Source of the DNA: Myxococcales bacterium
GTDB lineage: Bacteria > Myxococcota > UBA727 > VGSZ01
Direction of reading: 5' to 3'
NCBI GenBank assembly: GCA_023248635.1
Contig: JAHFED010000005.1
Coordinates: forward strand, 62,001-126,000
DNA: 64,000 bases
Below, piece after piece: positions 8,485-17,103 of the stretch (position 1 is its first letter; each line of letters begins with the position of its first letter). The position numbers and the translations under genes are program-made. Below the pieces are notes generated by a model. The model was not told the DNA's origin and made no database searches. It was given only the letters and a program-made list of their open reading frames with translations.

Positions 8485-8870
8485 AGCCGGTTCCTCCCAG
8501 CGCCTCCGTCGACGTCTTTGCGGTACCTGCGGCCCGCGAGAGTGCAGGCTGGCAGACCCTCTCGCTGCTGCCGCTGGCGGCTTTTGTCTTTGCCCTGGTC
8601 GCCTGGGGTGTCACGGGTTTCTTGGCCTACGGCAGCGAGAGCCAAGGCATCGCCGGCGCCACGGTCGCCATGTTCCCCACCGGTTTTGGCACGGCCGGCG
8701 TCATCGCCCGCCGGCTGGAATTGTCGATGGGTTCATCGCCTGGCGGCGATGAATTGGCATCCAAGCGTCCTCCCAGCGCGCTGCGGCTGCTGTTGATCTC
8801 GGGCGCGGGCGGCGTCTTGTCGATGATCCTCTTTGGCGGCTTCATGAGCGCCGTCTGGCCCTCGCTCTGA
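8481..8870 (+). CDS. Small two-to-three-helix membrane protein with an in-frame palindromic element
   Basis: A GTG start at 8481 overlaps the FHA gene stop. The protein has 129 residues and hydrophobic segments around LSLLPLAAFVFALVAWGVTGFLA, IAGATVAMFPTGFGTAGVIA and LRLLLISGAGGVLSMILFGGFM. Between the second and third segments lies ARRLELSMGSSPGGDELASKR, a translated copy of palindrome A. No family is recognised. Coupling with the FHA gene suggests the FHA protein may act at the membrane through this partner, which is inference. Confidence 0.72.
   Translation: MKPVPPSASVDVFAVPAARESAGWQTLSLLPLAAFVFALVAWGVTGFLAYGSESQGIAGATVAMFPTGFGTAGVIARRLELSMGSSPGGDELASKRPPSALRLLLISGAGGVLSMILFGGFMSAVWPSL
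8718..8756 (+). repeat. Palindromic element A, in-frame copy in a membrane-protein gene
   Basis: A 39-bp copy of element A: stem TTCATCGCC / GGCGATGAA with loop TGGC, flanked by GAATT on both sides. It is translated as ELSMGSSPGGDEL, the same frame as in the hydrolase at 6.6 kb. Confidence 0.85.
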
Positions 8871-8918
8871 CGACGGCGCTCCCTTGCGCCCAGCCCAAGG
8901 CGACGCCATTGCGCTGAG

Positions 8919-10868
8919 ATGACCTACCAGGTGCTCGCCCGGAAATACCGGCCGCAGACGTTTCAAGACGTCGTCGGCCAAGACAGCGTCGTGCAGACCC
9001 TGGTGCGCGCGTTGTCGACGGGGCGCATCGCCCACGCCTTTTTGTTCACCGGGAGCCGCGGGGTCGGCAAGACGACCTTGGCCCGCATCCTTGCGCGCTG
9101 CCTGACCTGCGAGCAGGGACCCACCGGCACGCCCTGCGGCACCTGTCGCATGTGCACCAGCATCCAGCAGGGCCAGGCCGTCGACGTCGTCGAAATCGAT
9201 GGGGCCTCCAACAACGGTGTGGAGCAGGTGCGCGATCTCCAAGAGATGGCCCGCTACCTGCCGCAGATGGCGCGCAGCAAAATCTTCATCATCGACGAGG
9301 TGCACATGCTTTCGTCGGGGGCCTTCAACGCCCTGCTGAAGACCCTCGAAGAACCGCCGCCCCACCTGAAGTTCATCTTTGCGACGACGGAGCCCCACAA
9401 GATCCCGGTGACGATCTTGTCGCGCTGTCAGCGCTATGACTTTCGACGCATCCCCTCCGTGACCATGGTGCAGCGGCTCAAGGCCGTGCTCACCACCGAA
9501 TTCCCCGGCCGGGCCCAGGTCATCGACGACGACGGCCTGCAGATCATCGCCAGGGCCGCCGAGGGAGGCATGCGCGATGCCCTCTCGCTCGCCGACCAAG
9601 TGCTCTCCTTCGCGGGTGCTGTCGACGACGCCGTCATCAACTCGGTGCAGGTGACCGAGGCCCTGGGCCTCATCGATCGGCGCACCATCGCCGCCGCCGT
9701 CGACGCCGTCCTCGTTGGCGATGCCCGGGCCGCGCTCACCATCATCGAGGGCGCGTTCTTGCGTGGCTTCGACCTGAAGCAGCTCTTGAGCCTCGTCGCC
9801 GAAGAGCTGCGGCACATCTCGGTCTCTCAATCCTGCGGGACCATCGCGGGCTTCGCGGATCTCGCCGACGACGACGTCTCGCGCATCGATGCCCGCGCCA
9901 AAGGCAGCGATCCCCGCGATGCCCTGCGCCTGCTCGGCATGGCCCTCGACGGCATCGACGTCGTCGCCCGCGCCGAAGACGCCCGCCTCGCGCTCGAGCT
10001 GGTGTTCCTGAAGATGTGCCGTCGGGCTCCCATCGGCGACGCCCTGTTGATCAGCGAAGCCCTGGTGCGCCTCGAACGCCTGAGCAAAGGACAACCCGTG
10101 CCGCCCCTCATCCAGCGCACGCCGACGTCGACGACGGCGCTGGGCATTGCTGTCCAGGCCTTCGCCCGCATCGAGCCGCCGATGGTGGTGCCGTCGCCGA
10201 CGATCCGCTCCGCCGACTCCGCCGCAGCCCCGGCGATCGGCGTTTCGCCAGCACCGGCGACGACGACGACGACCTTGCCGATCGCCCCGCCTTTGGCCGT
10301 CAACGCCGACGGCGAAGACGAACCGCTCATCGCTCACCCGAGCCTGCCGCCAAGCCCGAGCCCCGATGCCGACGACGACGAGCGCAGCGCCAGCTTCGAG
10401 GTCCCGGTCGCGCCAGCTCCGATCGAGCCGGTCGCCGCGGTGCCCGACGACGAAGACGACGACGTCGACCCCCTGGCTGGCTTCGAGCTGCCCGGAGTCG
10501 ATCCCCGCTGGCGCGCCTTCGTGCAGGCCCTGCAGAAAGCGCGCGCAGGTACCTTCAGACTCGGACGCCTGAAAAGCGTGGCCAACGACGTCGTCGAGGT
10601 CTGCTTCGCCACGGGTCATGCCGTGGACGAAGCCACCCGCATGGCCGTGGAACCCGAGGTGCTCGCGCGCCTCGAGAAGTCCTTTGGCAAGAGGCTCAAG
10701 CTGAGCGTGCTGCGCGAAGACGCCGGCGCTGTCTCCGTCCACGATGCTGAAGAGGCGTTGAGGCGCGAGCTCCAAGCGCAGCTCGAGACCCACGCCAAGG
10801 CCCATCCCGTCGTGCAGAAGGCGTTGTCCCTGTTCGGCGGCGAAGTGCGGGCCGTGCGCCGGGTCTGA
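8919..10868 (+). CDS. dnaX: DNA polymerase III subunit gamma/tau
   Basis: The 649-residue protein begins MTYQVLARKYRPQTFQDVVGQ, the classic DnaX start. It has Walker A GSRGVGKTT, the zinc-module cysteines (CLTC, CGTCRMC), the DEVH box in IIDEVHMLS, and SRC (sensor region) in ILSRCQRYDFRRI. Domain III follows. A Pro/Thr/Asp-rich linker (about residues 400-520) precedes a C-terminal domain that binds the polymerase core or DnaB in tau. DnaX is the clamp-loader ATPase of the replisome. The usual ybaB/recR neighbours are absent; the gene is convergent with a propeller-like protein 24 bp away. Confidence 0.96.
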   Translation: MTYQVLARKYRPQTFQDVVGQDSVVQTLVRALSTGRIAHAFLFTGSRGVGKTTLARILARCLTCEQGPTGTPCGTCRMCTSIQQGQAVDVVEIDGASNNGVEQVRDLQEMARYLPQMARSKIFIIDEVHMLSSGAFNALLKTLEEPPPHLKFIFATTEPHKIPVTILSRCQRYDFRRIPSVTMVQRLKAVLTTEFPGRAQVIDDDGLQIIARAAEGGMRDALSLADQVLSFAGAVDDAVINSVQVTEALGLIDRRTIAAAVDAVLVGDARAALTIIEGAFLRGFDLKQLLSLVAEELRHISVSQSCGTIAGFADLADDDVSRIDARAKGSDPRDALRLLGMALDGIDVVARAEDARLALELVFLKMCRRAPIGDALLISEALVRLERLSKGQPVPPLIQRTPTSTTALGIAVQAFARIEPPMVVPSPTIRSADSAAAPAIGVSPAPATTTTTLPIAPPLAVNADGEDEPLIAHPSLPPSPSPDADDDERSASFEVPVAPAPIEPVAAVPDDEDDDVDPLAGFELPGVDPRWRAFVQALQKARAGTFRLGRLKSVANDVVEVCFATGHAVDEATRMAVEPEVLARLEKSFGKRLKLSVLREDAGAVSVHDAEEALRRELQAQLETHAKAHPVVQKALSLFGGEVRAVRRV

Positions 10869-10892
10869 CCCGCCCGAACTCAAGCGGACCGC

Positions 10893-11789
10893 TCAGGGGC
10901 TCTGTTGGGCGTGCTTGGCGCTCGGCCGGACGCTCTCCTTCTCGGCGAGGCGCACGTAGGACGCCAGATCGCGGCTGATGAAGTCGACGCCGTCCTCGGA
11001 GGTGGCGACCATGAGATCGCTCACCACCAAGAGGCCGTCGTTGAGCACCGTGAGCGTGTGGGCCCGCAGCGAGGGACGCAGCGCGCGCAGACCGTGTTCG
11101 TCGACGACGGACAGGCCGCTGATGTTGCTGCTCACGAAGCAGTCGCCGAAGGCGAAGCACAAGGCATGAGCGGGCTGGCGCAAAACGAAGGGGCGACCGT
11201 CGACGACGAGGTTGCGGCCTTTGGCCCAGGCCAGGCGATGGCCCGAGCTGGCAGCGACGTCGACGGGGCCGTTGTGGGCCTTGACGCCATCAAGGGTGTA
11301 CAGCGCGTCGGAGGTGACGACGGCGCCGCCGCGGATCGAGCGCGCCCCCCGCACCCGCAACACCGCAGCCCCCGTAACGACGTCGACGACCTCCCCGCTT
11401 CCTTGCAGGGCCAAGAGCCGGCTCTCTGGCGGACTGCCCGACAACGAGGCCCCCTCGCCGTCTTCGAAGAGATCGATCACATCCTCGAGCACGCGGCCGC
11501 CCTCGAGGGTGCGCAAATCGCCGCGCGCATCGATGAAGACGACGTCGTCGCCGCAGCAGGCGATGGCCCGGGCTGGTCCTGCGAGCGCAGCCACAGCATC
11601 GAGGCGTCCGGGACGCAGGCGGAGCGCGAGGGTGTCGCCAATGCTGGGGTCTTCGTCGTCGAAGCGCACCCCCAGGACCATGACGTCGGCGACGCTTCGT
11701 CCACAGGCACCAGCGAAGCGGTGGGCAGCGGAGCGCAGGACGCTCGCCGGCCGGGGAAAACGACCGCTCGGGGTGGGGTTGGGGCCCAT
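10893..11789 (-). CDS. Propeller-like repeat protein of unknown function
   Basis: The start is uncertain: ATG at 11789 is used, but GTG at 11843 and ATG at 11681 are also in frame, and none has a strong ribosome-binding site. The protein of about 298 residues is built of short beta-rich repeats such as CGDDVVFIDARGDLRTLEGG, LLALQGSGEVVDVVTGAA, VTSDALYTLDG and FVSSNISGLSVVDEHG. They look like blades of a WD40/PQQ-like propeller, without a recognisable family motif. There is no signal peptide or membrane segment, which suggests a cytoplasmic scaffold. It is convergent with dnaX and divergent from the YbjN-like genes. Confidence 0.62.
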   Translation of the reverse strand: MGPNPTPSGRFPRPASVLRSAAHRFAGACGRSVADVMVLGVRFDDEDPSIGDTLALRLRPGRLDAVAALAGPARAIACCGDDVVFIDARGDLRTLEGGRVLEDVIDLFEDGEGASLSGSPPESRLLALQGSGEVVDVVTGAAVLRVRGARSIRGGAVVTSDALYTLDGVKAHNGPVDVAASSGHRLAWAKGRNLVVDGRPFVLRQPAHALCFAFGDCFVSSNISGLSVVDEHGLRALRPSLRAHTLTVLNDGLLVVSDLMVATSEDGVDFISRDLASYVRLAEKESVRPSAKHAQQSP

Positions 11790-11929
11790 CGCGAGGGAGC
11801 GTAGCCCCGCCCGCAACCGCACCGCAGCTGAGACTGCGGTCACGTCCGAATCCGAGGCCCACGACGGCGGTGACGAGGCTTCTTCGGCTCCTGCGTCCCC
11901 TGCCGGGGCGGGTCTGTTACTGTTCTTCC

Positions 11930-12361
11930 GTGGTCGCCGACGCGCTGCCGGGCTTTTTCGATTTGTACGGCTGGCGCTACGAGCGTCGCGAGCCGACGGT
12001 CTTTCGGACCGGTTTCGCCGGCGACATCGGATCCTGGGATATCTGGGTCAAGGTCAGCGACGCCTTCATCGTCTTTCTCATCAGCCCCTATGCGGCCCGA
12101 GACACCGACACCCACGCTGGCCCGGTGCTGCTGCGGGCCTTGCTGCAGGCCAACCACGAGCTGAACCTGGCCAAGCTCGGCATCGACGACGACCTCGACA
12201 TCTGCCTTTCGGTCGAGATGCCGGCCGACGGCTTCACGTACGTGCACTTCTCCGACGCCCTGACCGCGCTCGCCCACTACGCCGACGACTTCAAGATCCG
12301 CATCGACGATGCGGTCGCTGCCGACGTCCGCGATCTCAAAGATCGATTGGGGGTCGCTTGA
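11930..12361 (+). CDS. YbjN-like / T3S-chaperone-fold protein, copy 1
   Basis: I prefer the GTG at 11930 (143 aa, MVADALPGFFDLYGW); the frame is open upstream to 11870, but that stretch is Arg-rich and unlike the family. The pattern is an alpha-beta sandwich: FDLYGWRYERREPTVFRTGF, then VSDAFIVFLISPYA, LLRALLQANHELNLAKLGID and ICLSVEMPA. This resembles YbjN or type III chaperone-like (CesT-fold) domains; these bind protein partners. The stop overlaps the TTG start of a paralogue (TTGA). The partner is unknown. Confidence 0.7.
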   Translation: MVADALPGFFDLYGWRYERREPTVFRTGFAGDIGSWDIWVKVSDAFIVFLISPYAARDTDTHAGPVLLRALLQANHELNLAKLGIDDDLDICLSVEMPADGFTYVHFSDALTALAHYADDFKIRIDDAVAADVRDLKDRLGVA

Positions 12362-12792
12362 CCTCGGAGGAGCCGACCCACACCTCCGCCGCCGAGGTCG
12401 CGCGCTTTTTCCGCCGTTACGGCTGGACCTTCGATCACCTCGACGACGACACCTTTCGCACCAGCTTTCGCGGCAAGAACGCTGCCTTCGTGGCCTTGGT
12501 CCGGGTCACGGAGCACTGGGTGGTCTTCACCATCAACCCTTTCATCAAGGCTCCCGACTCTGGCTTTGGGCCCGTCGCGTTGAAGCTGCTCGCCTGCGCC
12601 AACCAACAAGCCAATCTGGTGAAGCTGGGCCTCGACGACGACGATGACGCCTTCATCAATGTGGAGCTCCCGGCGGAGGGCTTTGCCTATCCCCAGTTCG
12701 CTGCTGCCCTCACCGCTCTCACCCACTCCGCCGACACCCTGCTCTTGCCCATCCTGCAGGCGGCTGTCGTCGACGAACGGAATGTCGCTTGA
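12358..12792 (+). CDS. YbjN-like protein, copy 2 (tandem paralogue)
   Basis: It starts with TTG at 12358, overlapping the previous stop, and is 144 residues long. It has the same layout as copy 1: VARFFRRYGWTFDHLDDDTF, HWVVFTINPFIKAP, LLACANQQANLVKLGLDD, INVELPAEGFAYPQFAAALTAL. The shared NQQANLVKLG / NHELNLAKLG segment shows an old tandem duplication. Coupled translation would give matched amounts, as for a heterodimer (inference). Its stop overlaps the TTG start of the following lipoprotein gene. Confidence 0.72.
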   Translation: MTSEEPTHTSAAEVARFFRRYGWTFDHLDDDTFRTSFRGKNAAFVALVRVTEHWVVFTINPFIKAPDSGFGPVALKLLACANQQANLVKLGLDDDDDAFINVELPAEGFAYPQFAAALTALTHSADTLLLPILQAAVVDERNVA

Positions 12793-13331
12793 GATCTGCG
12801 TTTCCATTTGTGGTGGGCGCGCTGCTGGCCGCGTGCGGAGCGCCGTCAGAGCGGCAGAGCTGGGAGAACTCCTTCCAAGGCGAGGGCGAAGACGCCTTCC
12901 TCCTCGACGACGACTTCGTCTGCCTCGGCGATGAGCGCTTTGAGAACGTCGAAGGCCGCCGCATGTGGAATGCCCTGGGACACCAACTCGAGGCGGTCGA
13001 GCATGGACGTCTTCGCTCGCTGGGCGAATACCCGGTCGGAACCGTGATCCAATTGTTCCCCGACGAAGCCAGCGTGAAACGGGGCCGCGGCTTTTCTCCG
13101 GCGACTGGCGACTGGGAGTTCCTGGCCCTGTCGTTCGACGACGATGGCCGCAGCATCATCCACAACCGGGGCACCACGGAGATCGCCAACGCCGCGGGCT
13201 CGTGCATCAGCTGCCATGCGCGCGCCAACGCCTTCGACTACGTCTGTTTCACCAACGACGGCTGCGGCTCCTTTCCCTTCTTTGTCGACGCCACCGTGGA
13301 TCCCGACGCCGACGATCCCCGCTGTCGCTGA
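12789..13331 (+). CDS. Cytochrome P460-like lipoprotein with one CxxCH heme site
   Basis: A TTG start at 12789 overlaps the previous stop. The signal peptide MRSAFPFVVGALLAAC ends in a lipobox, so the 180-residue protein should be membrane-anchored. The middle contains VGTVIQLFPDEASVKRG and WEFLALSFD, then the heme-binding motif CISCH in AAGSCISCHARANAFDYVC; this arrangement resembles cytochrome P460-type domains. It may take part in extracytoplasmic redox chemistry. The family call rests on pattern only. Confidence 0.66.
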   Translation: MRSAFPFVVGALLAACGAPSERQSWENSFQGEGEDAFLLDDDFVCLGDERFENVEGRRMWNALGHQLEAVEHGRLRSLGEYPVGTVIQLFPDEASVKRGRGFSPATGDWEFLALSFDDDGRSIIHNRGTTEIANAAGSCISCHARANAFDYVCFTNDGCGSFPFFVDATVDPDADDPRCR

Positions 13332-13533
13332 CCCGCTGTGGGGTTGAGTCCCCAGATCGCGGATTGCGCACCCCAACACCTGCCGACCGCAGACCCCAGC
13401 CGTCGGCGTTCCGTCGCATCCCAACGTGCTGACATGGCTGGCTCGCTTCTTTCGTACGCACAGGCCGAGACACCGTGAGCGTCGGCGCCGAAGAACGAGA
13501 AGTGAGCGGCGGAACAGGAGCGCGGAGAAGCCT

Positions 13534-15669
13534 GTGGACGAAAAACGAACGTGCGCTGAGGCCTCGACAGCCTGGCGTCACCAACACAGCCCAGTGCTCG
13601 CCCTGGGCGTCTGGATCGCCCTGTGCCTGGGCTGCCCCCAAGAAGGCGCGGCAGGCGAAGGCGACGTCGACGAACCCGATGCGCCCCTGTTGCCGGATTC
13701 ACCGCGCGGCCCCGGCGATCCCCTCGCTTGTGACCCCGGCGCAAAGACCCTGCACCGCCTCAACCGCAGCGAATACGCCCGCACCGTCGCCGACCTGCTG
13801 GGACCAGCAGCCGGCGCCGCCGCCGCCGTGCACGCCGCCGCCTTTCCCGCCGACGACGTCGCTGGCGGCTTCGACAACAACGCCGACGTGCTCTCCACCT
13901 CTCCCCTTTTGGTCGAGAAGCTCGATGCCGCGGCCTTGGCGATCGCGGCGGCGGTCTTTCCCGACGGCGCGGCGGCGACCATCGACCGTCAGGAGGCCGA
14001 AGCCGTCGGCTCCGACGTCGGCACAGCCGCAGGCTCGGTCTGGAACCTCTTCAGCAACGGCGACCTCACCGCCTCTTTCACCATCGCCACCACCGGCCGC
14101 TACGCGGTGCGGGTGCGCGCGGACCAAGAAGCCGCCGGCGACGACGACGCCCACCTCGGCATTGTGGTCGATGGCCGCTCGGTGCTCGACGTCGACGTCA
14201 CGGGCCTCGCCACCTACGAGGTCGAGACCGAGCTCACCGCCGGCGCCCATAGCATCGGCGCGCGCTTCGACAACGACTTCTTCGATGCCGGCACCGACGC
14301 CGACCGCAACCTGTTGGTGGATTTTCTCGAGGTCGAAGGTCCCCTCGACGTCGCGAGCACCAGTCCCGGGCGCGCGCGCTTTGTCTCCTGCAATCCCAGC
14401 AGCGAGGTCGAGGGCTGCGCGCGCGCGTCGCTCACGCCCTTGCTGCGACGGGCCTTTCGCCGACCGGTTCTCGACGAAGAAGTGACCCCCTACGTCGCCC
14501 TGGTCGTGCTCGCGACGGGCGCAGGCGACTCCTTCGATGCCGGTTTGCGCCTGGCCACCCAAGCGATGTTGCTCTCGCCGAACTTCCTCTACCGCGCCGA
14601 ATTTGACGACGACGGCGACCAAACCCACCGCATCTCCACCCACGAGTTGGCCGCGCGCCTCAGCTATTTCTTGTGGGCCTCGATGCCGGACGAGACCTTG
14701 ACGCTGAAGGCCGACGACGGCGTGCTCGACCGGCCGGCGGTGCTCGAGGCCGAAGTCACGCGCATGCTGGCCGATCCCAAAGCCCGCGGCGGCGTCGCCG
14801 AAGCTCTGGCTGCTCAATGGCTCAACACCCGCGGTCTCGACGTCGTCGCACCCGACGCCGATCTCTATCCCCTCTCCGACGACGTGCGCGCCGCACTCAA
14901 GCAAGAGACCAAGCTCGTGGTGCAGGCCCTGCTCGACAGCGACCGACCAGCCCCCGATCTCCTCGACGTCGACTTCACCTTCGTCAACGCTCCCCTGGCC
15001 GCCTTCTACGGCCTGCCCTTCGATGCCGGCGACGACGACGACGGCGACGGCTTTGTGCGCGTCTCCTTGGCTGGCACCAACCGCGCCGGCGTCTTGACCC
15101 ACGGGGCCTTCCTCACCGCCAACAGCTATCCCTTCCGCACCAGCCCGGTGAAGCGTGGCCGTTGGGTCGTCGATCAGCTGCTGTGCCTCGATCCCGGCGA
15201 CGTTCCCCCCGACGTCCCGCCGCTGAACGAAGACCCCGCGTCGGGCTCGGTGCGCGAACGCATGGAAGCCCACCGCAGCGAGCCCCGCTGTGCCGCGTGC
15301 CATGTGTTGATGGATCCCATCGGCTTCGGCCTCGAGAGCTTCGATCCCATCGGCCGCTCCCGCACGCAAGACGCCGACGGCTACGACATCGACGACGACG
15401 ACGTCTTCTTCGACACCCCCTTCACCAACCCCGCCGGCCTCGCGGCGGCGCTCAAAGCGCAAGAGACCTTGCCTTCGTGCATGGCCGAGAAGCTGGGCAG
15501 CTACACCCTCGGACGCGGCCTCGATGTCGCCGTGGCCGGCGACGCCTGCACCATCGACGACGTCACCGCTCGGGCTGCGGCTGCCGGCTTCTCCTTGCGC
15601 GCCATCCTCGGCGCGATCGTCGAGAGCGACGCCTTCCAGATGCGCACCCCGACGAGGAGCCTTGAATGA
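13534..15669 (+). CDS. DUF1592/DUF1588/DUF1585 (Planctomycete-type) secreted cytochrome-like lipoprotein
   Basis: The start is uncertain: GTG at 13534 has a GGAGA ribosome-binding site; GTG at 13594 would give a shorter signal peptide ending at the same lipobox LCLGC. Domains in order: DUF1587-like LHRLNRSEYARTVADLLGP; a carbohydrate-binding-type beta domain (WNLFSNGDLTASF ... VDFLEVEG); DUF1595; DUF1592 (THELAARLSYFLWASMPDE); DUF1588 (GVLTHGAFLTANSYP, RGRWVVDQLLC) with a heme motif CAACH; and DUF1585 (LGSYTLGRGL). These proteins are usually encoded next to a DUF1552 partner, as here. Their substrates are unknown. Confidence 0.88.
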   Translation: MDEKRTCAEASTAWRHQHSPVLALGVWIALCLGCPQEGAAGEGDVDEPDAPLLPDSPRGPGDPLACDPGAKTLHRLNRSEYARTVADLLGPAAGAAAAVHAAAFPADDVAGGFDNNADVLSTSPLLVEKLDAAALAIAAAVFPDGAAATIDRQEAEAVGSDVGTAAGSVWNLFSNGDLTASFTIATTGRYAVRVRADQEAAGDDDAHLGIVVDGRSVLDVDVTGLATYEVETELTAGAHSIGARFDNDFFDAGTDADRNLLVDFLEVEGPLDVASTSPGRARFVSCNPSSEVEGCARASLTPLLRRAFRRPVLDEEVTPYVALVVLATGAGDSFDAGLRLATQAMLLSPNFLYRAEFDDDGDQTHRISTHELAARLSYFLWASMPDETLTLKADDGVLDRPAVLEAEVTRMLADPKARGGVAEALAAQWLNTRGLDVVAPDADLYPLSDDVRAALKQETKLVVQALLDSDRPAPDLLDVDFTFVNAPLAAFYGLPFDAGDDDDGDGFVRVSLAGTNRAGVLTHGAFLTANSYPFRTSPVKRGRWVVDQLLCLDPGDVPPDVPPLNEDPASGSVRERMEAHRSEPRCAACHVLMDPIGFGLESFDPIGRSRTQDADGYDIDDDDVFFDTPFTNPAGLAAALKAQETLPSCMAEKLGSYTLGRGLDVAVAGDACTIDDVTARAAAAGFSLRAILGAIVESDAFQMRTPTRSLE

Positions 15670-15673
15670 TCTT

Positions 15674-15740
15674 CCGCAGCCGGGTGTTCTGGGGGGTCCA
15701 CGCAGAGCAGGGGCAACACCCGGCGAGGACGAAATCATGA
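15674..15740 (+). repeat. Leader hairpin element E, copy 2
   Basis: This fills the gap between the DUF1592 and DUF1552 genes. The stem CCGGGTGTT / AACACCCGG is perfect, whereas copy 1 at 7951 has CCAAGCGTT / AACGCTGGG, so base pairs changed together. It ends in GAGGACGAAATCATGA, which supplies the ribosome-binding site and start of the DUF1552 gene. Confidence 0.7.
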
Positions 15741-17092
15741 CGTTGATCCGCACCGATCGCCCCCGTTGGGGTTTGTCGCGCCGCACCTTGTTGCGCAGTG
15801 GTTTGTCGACGTTGATCGGGCTGCCGGTGCTCGAAGCCATGGCCCCCGCCATCGCCCGCGCCCAGGCCAACGGCGACGATCCCCCGCGCCGCTTCTTCGC
15901 CTTCTATTTGCCCAACGGCATGCACATGCCCAGCTTCACGCCGACGACGGTGGGTGCTTTGGGCACCTTGCCGCTGATCCTCGAGCCCCTCGAACCGGTG
16001 AAGCAGCACGTCACCGTCGTCAGCGGACTCGAAAACCGCGCGGCCTTTCCCGGCGACGACGGCCCCGGCGACCACGCCCGCGGCACCGGGACCTTCTTGA
16101 GCGTCGCGCGTTTGCTGAAGTCCGACGTCGACATCCAAAACGGCATCTCGGTGGATCAGGCCATCGCCGGCCACCTGCGCTCCCGCGGCTACTCGGGCTT
16201 GTCATCGTTGGAGCTGGGCTGCGAAAGCGGCGGCTCCACCGGCAATTGCGACTCCGGCTACTCCTGCGCCTACGTCGTCAACGTCGCCTGGGCCGGCGCC
16301 CAATCGCCCCTGCCCAAAGAGACCAACCCCCGTGCCGTCTTCGACCGCCTCTTTGCAGGCCTTGATCCCCTCGCGTCGGCGGTGGAGCGTGAGAAGCAGC
16401 GGCGCTACCGACAGAGCATTCTCGACGTCGTCAAAGGCGACAGCGCGCGCTTGAACGCCCGCCTCGGCGCCAAGGATCGACTCAAGCTCGACGAGCACCT
16501 GACCGGCATTCGCGAGCTCGAGCGACAGATCGAAGGCGAGCCCCTGACCAGCTGCAGTCCCGGCGAAAGGCCCGTCGGCGTCGACGTCGACGTCACCGCT
16601 TATGTGCGCTCCATGCTCGATCTCGTGGTCGCGAGCTTCACCTGCGACCGCACCCGGGTCGCGAGCTTCATGCTCGGCAACGGCGGCTCGAACCGGAACT
16701 TCTCCTTCATCGGCGTCAACGGCGCCCACCACGAGATCTCCCACCACCAGGGCGATCCCGCGAAGTTTGCCCAGCTCGAGCAGATCGATCGCTGGGAGAT
16801 GGAGCAGCTCGCCTACGTCGTCGAACGCCTCTCCCACGTCGACGACGGCAACGGCCAAACCGCCCTCGATACCTCGATGGTCTTTTGCGCCGCCGAGATC
16901 GAAGACGGCAACACGCACAACCACCGCAACCTCCCGGTTGTCGTCGCCGGACGCGCGGGGGGATGCATCACCAGCGGTCGCCATGTGCGGGCCGACGGTC
17001 GCTCCATCGCCGATCTCTTCCTGACGGGCATGCAGAGCTGCGGGATGACGTCGACGTCCTTTGCGGATTCCAGCGGCGTCTTGGTGCTGTAG
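15737..17092 (+). CDS. DUF1552 secreted protein (Tat signal)
   Basis: The ATG at 15737 gives a twin-arginine signal (LSRRTLLRSGLSTLIGLPVL) and follows a GAGGA ribosome-binding site inside element E. The 451-residue protein shows typical DUF1552 features: RRFFAFYLPNGMHMPSFTP, VVSGLENRAA, DHARGTGTFLS, CESGGSTGNCDSGYSCAYV, and the C-terminal NGAHHEISHHQGD and NHRNLPVVVAGRAGG. It belongs to the alkaline-phosphatase/DUF1501-like secreted group and is nearly always paired with DUF1592 proteins, here 67 bp upstream. Export in folded form suggests a bound cofactor or metal. The reaction is unknown. Confidence 0.9.
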   Translation: MTLIRTDRPRWGLSRRTLLRSGLSTLIGLPVLEAMAPAIARAQANGDDPPRRFFAFYLPNGMHMPSFTPTTVGALGTLPLILEPLEPVKQHVTVVSGLENRAAFPGDDGPGDHARGTGTFLSVARLLKSDVDIQNGISVDQAIAGHLRSRGYSGLSSLELGCESGGSTGNCDSGYSCAYVVNVAWAGAQSPLPKETNPRAVFDRLFAGLDPLASAVEREKQRRYRQSILDVVKGDSARLNARLGAKDRLKLDEHLTGIRELERQIEGEPLTSCSPGERPVGVDVDVTAYVRSMLDLVVASFTCDRTRVASFMLGNGGSNRNFSFIGVNGAHHEISHHQGDPAKFAQLEQIDRWEMEQLAYVVERLSHVDDGNGQTALDTSMVFCAAEIEDGNTHNHRNLPVVVAGRAGGCITSGRHVRADGRSIADLFLTGMQSCGMTSTSFADSSGVLVL

Positions 17093-17103
17093 ATCGGGGG
17101 TCA

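Noticed and set aside
8733-10883. 716-codon minus-strand open frame opposite dnaX
   Set aside because: It is antisense to a clear DnaX and has His/Gly/Arg/Asp-rich composition without any domain; long antisense frames are expected at this GC content.
13699-15870. 723-codon minus-strand frame opposite the DUF1592 gene
   Set aside because: It has shadow composition; the plus-strand protein has lipobox, heme motif and family domains.
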